This document shows positions 58,811 through 64,000 of a DNA stretch of 64,000 nucleotides, in pieces. The stretch comes from Actinomycetota bacterium. GTDB taxonomy: Bacteria > Actinomycetota > Acidimicrobiia > Acidimicrobiales > JAJPHE01. Position 1 is the first letter of the stretch. Every line of letters begins with the position of its first letter. A program made the translations under genes and the position numbers. The notes beneath the pieces are model-generated. The model searched no databases, was not told the origin of the DNA, and was given only the letters and a program-made list of their open reading frames with translations. Where the stretch lies: NCBI GenBank assembly GCA_021325435.1, contig JAJPHE010000090.1, forward strand, positions 1 through 64,000, read 5' to 3'.

Positions 58811-60045
58811 CGACCCCCGACGAGCGAGGAAACCTGATCGTCGCCATCGCCATCATCATGATCGTAATGATGATCGGCACCGCGCTAATGGCGAGGTCCT
58901 TGTCGAACATTCATGTGATCACCCACTTGGAGAACTTCAGCTCGGCGCTTGGAGATGCAGACGCGGGTCTGTCCGACGCCAAGTTCCGTATCGACAACGG
59001 GCAGGCGGCCAGTTTCTGCGTCGGGACGTCCCCGGCGTGCCTGGCGTCAGCTGTCCCTGGGGCACCTGGGGTCCAGTACAAGGCAACCGCCACAACGCCT
59101 GATCAGTGGACGATTCAGTCGATGGGCTCCGAACACAATGTTCCCCACGCCATCCAGGCCACCTACAGTCGCTCAACGAAGTTCCCCTTTGCTTTGTTCG
59201 GAAAGACCGGACTCAACTTCCAGGGCACGGGTGGGCCGGTGGGCTGCGTCCTTAACGGGTGCAACAGCAACAATGACGCGTTCAGCACCTACAACTCGTC
59301 GGTCGCAGGAGGCGGATACAACGCCAACGGTCCTGTGTATATAGGCAGCGATGGGGTCGTCAATTGCAACGGAAACCTCACCAGCAACGTGACCGTCGTG
59401 TACTTCCAAGGGGGCGGTGGAACGTCCGGATGCACCAATGCCACCCTGCAACCGATCGGAATCCCCTATCCGGTCCCGTTGCAGAACCCGCCTGCGACCG
59501 GCGTGCAGGCGTGTCCTGGTCTGATCCAAGGGAGCAGCGTGTTCCTGGGGAGTGCGTACGGCATACCCATCATCCCGTCCGGCATCTACCAGTGCAACCT
59601 GCCAATCGTGATGGCAGGGACCCTGGCCGTGGCGGGTCCGGTCCAGCTCTACGTCGAGCTGGATCCCACGATCAACCTGGCATCGGTACCTGACATCACC
59701 ATCGCACCGGCCTCGAGCATCAACGGCCCCGTTACCGACGCCTTGGGGAACATCACAACTTGGCCCGTGGCCGCCAATCTTCAGATCTACACCAACGGCA
59801 TCGGATCCATCGGGGCCCTGGCAGGGCAGGGTTACACGTTCGGAGGCGTCCTCTATGCCCCGCAGGCCTACATGACGGCCGACGGTTGCAAAGGGACCTA
59901 CTACGGGTCGGTCGTGGCCAACACCCTTACCTGCAACGGCACTCCCAACCTCAAGTTCCTCTACGACGGCGCCTTGTCGCAGCTGAAGGACGCGTGGCTG
60001 ATGAGCCAGTACACCGAGATCGGGGCGCCCATCTCGGTGCCATAG
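58795..60045 (+). CDS. PilX-like / secreted beta-rich protein of the pilin operon
   Basis: The 416-residue protein has an N-terminal hydrophobic helix ([20 protein letters not shown]), which resembles PilX-type N-termini but lacks the GFxxxE site. The rest is beta-rich, with several Cys pairs, an [20 protein letters not shown] stretch and a C-terminal region like the polymer-forming DUF7305-type domain of pilus-associated proteins. It probably assembles with the two prepilins. ATG 58795 overlaps the previous gene. No pilB, pilC, pilD or pilM are present in the window. Confidence 0.6.
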   Translation: MRQRLTTPDERGNLIVAIAIIMIVMMIGTALMARSLSNIHVITHLENFSSALGDADAGLSDAKFRIDNGQAASFCVGTSPACLASAVPGAPGVQYKATATTPDQWTIQSMGSEHNVPHAIQATYSRSTKFPFALFGKTGLNFQGTGGPVGCVLNGCNSNNDAFSTYNSSVAGGGYNANGPVYIGSDGVVNCNGNLTSNVTVVYFQGGGGTSGCTNATLQPIGIPYPVPLQNPPATGVQACPGLIQGSSVFLGSAYGIPIIPSGIYQCNLPIVMAGTLAVAGPVQLYVELDPTINLASVPDITIAPASSINGPVTDALGNITTWPVAANLQIYTNGIGSIGALAGQGYTFGGVLYAPQAYMTADGCKGTYYGSVVANTLTCNGTPNLKFLYDGALSQLKDAWLMSQYTEIGAPISVP

Positions 60046-60053
60046 ATCGGGGC

Positions 60054-60117
60054 TCGGGCGGAGCGGCATCCTCATCCGGCCGATTCTCCGGGCGGTCTTT
60101 CCAGCCGCTCCGCCCGA
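60054..60117 (+). terminator. Terminator-like hairpin after the pilin operon
   Basis: TCGGGCGGAGCGGC (60054-60067) pairs perfectly with GCCGCTCCGCCCGA (60104-60117), a 14-bp stem with a 36-nt loop. There is no U-tract after the stem. It lies between the pilin operon and the next gene. Confidence 0.45.
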
Positions 60118-60132
60118 CCTCGGGTCCCGCCA

Positions 60133-60138
60133 TAGGAT
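60133..60138 (+). promoter_or_regulatory. Putative -10 element of leaderless AhpD-like gene
   Basis: TAGGAT is 7 nt before GTG 60146. Confidence 0.5.
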
Positions 60139-60145
60139 CGGCACG

Positions 60146-60727
60146 GTGGAGGAGCGGATCAGCTGGTACCCGGTGCCCGACGAGGCCGACCTGCCCGAGG
60201 ACCTGCAGAAGCTGTTCGCCAAGGCCCGCGAGCGGATCGGCTTCGTCCCCAACGTGTTCCGGGCCTACGCCTGGCGACCGGACCGGATGCGGGCCTGGTT
60301 CACCCACTTCCGTGACCTGCACGAGCCGTCCGAGCATCTGGGGACTGCTGAGCGGGAGATGATCGCCGTCGCCGTCTCAATGGCCAACGGATGCCTGTAC
60401 TGCCTGGTCGCCCACGGTGCGGCGCTGAGGGAGGCGCTCGGAGACCCGGTGCTGGCCGACCGGATCACTCTCGACTATCGCCGGGCCGGCCTCGACGAGC
60501 GCACCAAGGCGGTCCTCGACTACGCGGTGAAGGTCACCCGGACACCGGTCGAGTGCGACGAGGACGACATCGCCGGCCTGCGCCGACTGGGTCTCAGCGA
60601 GGAGGAGACCTGGGACGTGGCCGAGATCGCCGCCATGTACAACTTCACCAACCGCTTGGCCATGGCCACCGGGCAGCTGCCCAACCCCGAGTACCACTGG
60701 CTGGTCCGCCAGCCCGACGAGGGCTAG
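60146..60727 (+). CDS. Peroxidase-related protein of the AhpD/carboxymuconolactone decarboxylase family
   Basis: The 193-residue protein has the AhpD-like all-alpha fold with the redox motif [11 protein letters not shown] (CxxC plus His) and the peroxidase-related N-terminus [20 protein letters not shown]. Family members act with alkyl hydroperoxide reductases or as thiol-dependent peroxidases. GTG 60146 is supported by TAGGAT 7 nt upstream. It is convergent with the histidine phosphatase gene, with 6 bp between stops. Confidence 0.85.
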   Translation: MEERISWYPVPDEADLPEDLQKLFAKARERIGFVPNVFRAYAWRPDRMRAWFTHFRDLHEPSEHLGTAEREMIAVAVSMANGCLYCLVAHGAALREALGDPVLADRITLDYRRAGLDERTKAVLDYAVKVTRTPVECDEDDIAGLRRLGLSEEETWDVAEIAAMYNFTNRLAMATGQLPNPEYHWLVRQPDEG

Positions 60728-60733
60728 GTCCGC

Positions 60734-61315
60734 TCAGCCCGAAAGGCCGGCGAGGTGGCCGGCGTCGTTCCACAGACCGATGGCCGGCGTGCCGTGCTCG
60801 TGGTCCAACCGGCTCAGGCTGGCGGTCGACAGCCGCAGATGCCGGCCGAAGCCGGCTGTCTCGCCGACCCAACGGGCGGCGAGGACCCTGAGCAGGTGCC
60901 CGTGGGCGAACACCAGGACGTCACCGGTGGCCGCAGAGGCCCGGGCGAGCACCCGGTCGGCCCGGGCCGCCACTTCATCGGGCGTCTCCCCGCCGGGGGC
61001 GCCCCCGTCCCACAGCGACCACCCCGGATCGTCCCGGTGGATCTCCGCCGTGGTGCGGCCTTCGTAGTCGCCGTAGTCCCACTCGGCCAGGTCGGGGTCG
61101 ACCTCGGCGACCGACCCGAGCCCCGCCAGCTCGCAGGTCCGTCGAGCCCGTAGCCGGGGGCTGACGAGCACGAGGGCGAAGCTCCGGCTGGCGAGGCGCT
61201 GGCCGAGGGCGGCCGCCTGACGACGACCGGCGGCGGTGAGATCCACGTCGGTGCGGCTGGTGTGTCGGCCCGACGCCGACCACTCGGTCTCGCCGTGACG
61301 GGCCAGCCAGATCAA
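60734..61315 (-). CDS. Histidine phosphatase family protein (phosphoglycerate mutase-like)
   Basis: The 193-residue protein has the phosphohistidine motif WLARHGETEWS near the start, SPRLRARRTCELAG, and the second catalytic His in VFAHGHLLRVLAARW, with the acidic EWDYGDYEG between. It may dephosphorylate a small metabolite; it is not clearly a glycolytic PGM. The TTG start overlaps the stop of the upstream receiver-SpoIIE gene (TTGA), so the two are translated together. The open frame extends upstream inside that gene. Confidence 0.85.
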   Translation of the reverse strand: MIWLARHGETEWSASGRHTSRTDVDLTAAGRRQAAALGQRLASRSFALVLVSPRLRARRTCELAGLGSVAEVDPDLAEWDYGDYEGRTTAEIHRDDPGWSLWDGGAPGGETPDEVAARADRVLARASAATGDVLVFAHGHLLRVLAARWVGETAGFGRHLRLSTASLSRLDHEHGTPAIGLWNDAGHLAGLSG

Positions 61316-62994
61316 GTGAGCCGGGCGATCAGCAGGGCGACGTCGTCGTCGTGGCTGCTGGCCACGATCATCCGGTCCAGGCAGACGTCGCACAACTCCT
61401 CGATCGGCGTGGAAGTGGCGAGGGGCCCGACGGTGGACGAGAGGAGGTCGAGGCCCTCCGAAAGCGGCCGCTGCCGGCTTTCGACCAGGCCGTCGGTGAA
61501 CATCACGATGGTCGAGCCGCGGGCCACCGAGCCGGCGACCGGCGTGTAGAGGGGCGAGCGGTGCACCCCGAGGGGGGGACGGGTGTCGCATTTCATGTAG
61601 GCGGTGGTCCCGTCCGGGCCGACCAGCAGAGGCGGCGGATGGCCGGCGACCACCAGCTCGGATCGGCCGGTGACCGGGTCGAGCACCAGGCAGATGGCGG
61701 TGGCGAGAGACGAGTCGCTCACATCCTGGAGGAGGCGGTCGAGGCTGCGCATGAGGACGCTGGCCGGCAGCTGCTGCAGGGCGTAGGCGCGCATGGCCGT
61801 CCGCAGCTGGCCCATCACCGCCGCGGCCCGGGCGCCCCGGCCCACGACGTCGCCCACGGCGAGGACGACCCGTCCGTCGTCGAGCTGGATGGCGTCGTAC
61901 CAGTCGCCGCCGACTTCGGCGACGGCGCTGCCCGCCACGTACCGGGCCGCCAGCTCCAGCCCTCCGATCTCGGGCAGCCGCTGGGGGAGCATGCTGCGCT
62001 GCAGGGTGTCGGCGATGACGTGCTGCTGCTCGTAGCGGTCGGCGTTCTCCACCGCCACCGCCGCCAGCTGGGCCAGCTGTACGAGGACCACTTCGTCGTC
62101 GTCGCTGAAGTCGCCCTCGGCCTTGTCGGCGACCTGGATGATGCCGAGGGCCTTGCCTGTCCTCCCTACGAGGGGCACGGCCAGCCATCCTTCGAGCAGC
62201 GGGTGGCCAGGGTCGATGGAGTCGAGCCCCCGAGCGGCGAAGCTGGCTTCGATCTCCTTCTTGGTCATGCGCACCGGGCTGGCCTGCTCGAGGACGAAGG
62301 CGTAGATGGGCGACAGGTCGACGGCGGTCTCGCGAGCCCAGCGCGAATACTTGGCCGAGTGCGCTCGGGCGCTCTCGGGGGTGTCGGTCTCCTCGCGGGA
62401 GAGCACCACCGTCTCGGCCTCGTGAGCTTCGATCACCTCGCGGGCGCTCTGGGTGATGACGCGCAGCATCTCCCGGAGGGAGAGGCTGGAGTTGATGGCC
62501 AGGGCGGCGTCGGCCAGCTTGCGGAGGTGGCGGGCCTCCGCCGCGTAGCGCTCGTCCAGCCGGCGGGACAGGAGCTCGCTCTGGCGGCGGAGCAGCTCCG
62601 TCTTCTGGGACAGGTCAACGAACACCTGGACTTTGGCGCGCAGTAGGGCCGCGTCCACCGGCTTGGTCACGTAGTCGACGGCCCCGGAGGAGAAGCCCTC
62701 GAGGATGGCGCCGGAGTCGGCCTGCATCGCCGTCAGGAAGATGATCGGAAGATCGCGGGTCCGCTCGCGGCTCTTGATATGCCGGGCCGTCTCGAAGCCG
62801 TCCATGCCGGGCATGCGCACGTCGAGGAGGATGACCGACACGTCATGGGTGAGGAGGCGCTTCAGGGCCTCATCGCCGGAGGTGGCGGTGACGAGCTCGT
62901 GGCCCAGAGGCTCCAGGATCAGGCGCAGGACGTCCAGGTTCTCGGGCCGGTCGTCCACCAGCAGCAGGGTGGCGTCCGGCAGAGGCAGGTCCAT
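61312..62994 (-). CDS. Receiver-GAF-SpoIIE phosphatase (RsbU-like)
   Basis: The 560-residue protein has an N-terminal receiver (phospho-Asp in VILLDVRMPGMDG, Lys in TKPVDAALL), a coiled link, a GAF domain (~165-320) and a SpoIIE PP2C phosphatase. Metal-site motifs are GGDWYDAIQLDDG, GDVVGRGARAAA, VAGHPPPLLVG and MFTDGLVESR. It should be activated by phosphorylation from the adjacent histidine kinase and dephosphorylate an anti-anti-sigma factor. Its ATG overlaps the kinase stop by 1 nt; the histidine phosphatase follows by TTGA overlap. Confidence 0.9.
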   Translation of the reverse strand: MDLPLPDATLLLVDDRPENLDVLRLILEPLGHELVTATSGDEALKRLLTHDVSVILLDVRMPGMDGFETARHIKSRERTRDLPIIFLTAMQADSGAILEGFSSGAVDYVTKPVDAALLRAKVQVFVDLSQKTELLRRQSELLSRRLDERYAAEARHLRKLADAALAINSSLSLREMLRVITQSAREVIEAHEAETVVLSREETDTPESARAHSAKYSRWARETAVDLSPIYAFVLEQASPVRMTKKEIEASFAARGLDSIDPGHPLLEGWLAVPLVGRTGKALGIIQVADKAEGDFSDDDEVVLVQLAQLAAVAVENADRYEQQHVIADTLQRSMLPQRLPEIGGLELAARYVAGSAVAEVGGDWYDAIQLDDGRVVLAVGDVVGRGARAAAVMGQLRTAMRAYALQQLPASVLMRSLDRLLQDVSDSSLATAICLVLDPVTGRSELVVAGHPPPLLVGPDGTTAYMKCDTRPPLGVHRSPLYTPVAGSVARGSTIVMFTDGLVESRQRPLSEGLDLLSSTVGPLATSTPIEELCDVCLDRMIVASSHDDDVALLIARLT

Positions 62995-64000
62995 TAGCTT
63001 GGTCCTTCGGGAAGGGTGAAGCAGACCTTGACCCCGGATGGCTGGTTCGGCTCCATCCAGATCCGGCCTCCCAGCCGGGCGACGATCCTCCGGCAGATGG
63101 CCAACCCCAGGCCCACCCCGGGCGACGGCTGGTCGCCGAGCCGCTCGAACATGCCGAACAGCCGGTCCATCTGGTCCGGGGGGACCCCCGGGCCATCGTC
63201 AGCGACGGTGACTGTCACCAGCCCATCTTGCCTGGATCCGCTGATGTGGACGCGCGCCGGCTGGTCACCGGCGTGGTGGACGGCGTTGGCCACGAGGTTC
63301 TGGAATATCCGGGCCACCTCGCGGCGGGGGCCGGACGCCTCGGGCAGCGGATCGCTGGTTATCTCGGCCGCCCCGACCTCGATGGTGGTCTGCAGGTTGG
63401 CCAGGGCGTCAGCCAGGGCGTCGCCGAGCAGGACGGTCTCGAGGCTCGGCTGCTCGTTCACCCGGCCGTAGGACAACAGGCCATCCAGCAGGTCGGCCAT
63501 CCTGACCGCGGCGGCGTCGATCCGGCCGATCCAGCGCCGGCAGTCGTCATCAAGGACGTCGCCCAGGCGGTCCTCGAGGAGCTCCAGATGGCCGGTGATC
63601 ACCCGCAGCGGCTCCTGGAGGTCGTGGGACGCCACGTAGGCGAACTGCTCGAGGTCGGCGTTGGAGCGGGCCAACTCGGCCGTCCGGCGCTCCAGTTGCT
63701 CGCGCTGGGCGATCAGCTGGCGCTCCTGCAGGTGGAGCTGGACGAACACCCCGACCTTGGCCCGCAGCACCTCGGGGTCGATCGGCTTGAAGATGTAGTC
63801 GACCGCTCCCACCTCGTAGCCCCGCAGCCGGTGGACCTCGTCGCGGTTGATGGCGGTCAGGAAGATGATCGGGATGTGACGGTTCCGCTCGCGCTGGCGG
63901 ATGGCCGCCGCCGTCTGGAACCCGTCCAGGCCGGGCATCTGCACATCCAGCACAATGGCGGCGAACTCTCGCCGCAGGAGGTGGGCGAGGGCCTCCTCGC
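62994..64000 (-). CDS. Receiver-histidine kinase hybrid, 5' end outside window
   Basis: Only the C-terminal ~335 residues lie in the window. The visible part begins inside a receiver domain (phospho-Asp in VLDVQMPGLDG; Lys in FKPIDPEVL), followed by a coiled region, a HisKA domain with the phospho-His in YVASHDLQEPLRVI and a HATPase domain with NLVANAVHH, ADDGPGVP and GVGLGLAICRRIV. The family class is cyanobacterial-phytochrome-like (HWE-free). The frame is open to the last base, so the gene continues beyond 64000. It probably phosphorylates the receiver of the SpoIIE protein downstream. Confidence 0.9.
   Translation of the reverse strand, partial: EEALAHLLRREFAAIVLDVQMPGLDGFQTAAAIRQRERNRHIPIIFLTAINRDEVHRLRGYEVGAVDYIFKPIDPEVLRAKVGVFVQLHLQERQLIAQREQLERRTAELARSNADLEQFAYVASHDLQEPLRVITGHLELLEDRLGDVLDDDCRRWIGRIDAAAVRMADLLDGLLSYGRVNEQPSLETVLLGDALADALANLQTTIEVGAAEITSDPLPEASGPRREVARIFQNLVANAVHHAGDQPARVHISGSRQDGLVTVTVADDGPGVPPDQMDRLFGMFERLGDQPSPGVGLGLAICRRIVARLGGRIWMEPNQPSGVKVCFTLPEGPS

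Noticed and set aside
1-64000. tRNA, rRNA or prophage genes
   Set aside because: No cloverleaf with a T-loop consensus, no rRNA sequence and no phage structural or integrase gene was recognised.

Overview
The window is about 64 kb of very GC-rich DNA, dense with genes on both strands. It looks like a chromosomal segment from a non-sporulating actinobacterium. The best guess is a member or relative of the class Acidimicrobiia. Reasons: a ctaE-qcrC-qcrA-qcrB operon with a diheme QcrC, the actinobacterial oxidase subunit CtaF, the monoderm haem genes hemE/cpfC/cgoX, a 6C small RNA, many GTG/TTG starts with 4-nt stop/start overlaps, Ser/Thr-rich linkers in secreted proteins, and a roughly 42-residue secreted repeat (GYWLVASDGGVFSFGDA type). 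The lineage is an inference. I see no rRNA, tRNA, CRISPR array, transposase or prophage gene.

Layout. 1-3.6 kb: 3' part of citrate synthase, TesB thioesterase, GH1 glycosidase, GtrA-like protein. 3.5-8.5 kb (minus): hemE-cpfC-cgoX-lnt operon with GTGA overlaps; the Lnt has Ser where the catalytic Cys should be. 8.5-12.4 kb: HelD-like ATPase, FliA/WhiG-type sigma factor, atypical LuxR-type regulator. 12.4-16.6 kb: ctaE-qcrCAB; its partner ctaC-ctaD-ctaF lies at 21.9-24.7 kb on the other strand. Together they encode the core of a cytochrome bcc-aa3 respiratory chain. Between them are a small XRE regulator, an unusual intergenic region with six copies of a GA(G/T)AGCGG motif and a long inverted repeat, two coiled-coil genes, a GH18 protein and a secreted lysyl oxidase. 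24.8-32.7 kb: nitrobindin-like and SCP2 proteins, a doubly frameshifted LLM oxidoreductase, a PaaX-type regulator, TatA, a large Ig/propeller surface protein, a MATE transporter. 32.8-36.9 kb: glycosyltransferase, ThDP enzyme and enolase-superfamily gene. 36.9-37.1 kb: 6C RNA with its own promoter and terminator.

37.1-42.3 kb: DUF2510 protein, Kelch/PQQ-like lipoprotein, YceH, YqgE and an NlpC/P60 hydrolase carrying the 42-residue repeat. 43.6-47.6 kb: the most interesting region. A membrane-anchored thioredoxin (MauD-like), a polytopic membrane protein, a small unknown protein, a MauE-like protein and a Tat-exported Cys-rich protein resembling the methylamine dehydrogenase light chain lie in order. 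The last is fused to the 42-residue propeller repeat and seems to lack the second tryptophan needed for TTQ. 47.6-56.7 kb: cupin, PPOX-like protein, GAF-SpoIIE phosphatase, SDR, QueA-like protein, SufR-like regulator, MFS transporter, enoyl-CoA hydratase, EAL phosphodiesterase, TetR regulator. 56.9-60.0 kb: three prepilin-like genes behind a structured leader. 60.1-64 kb: AhpD-like protein, histidine phosphatase, and an operon with a receiver-GAF-SpoIIE phosphatase and a receiver-histidine kinase that runs off the window.

At least thirteen genes have a TANNNT hexamer 5-9 nt before the start codon, which points to leaderless transcription and helped choose starts.
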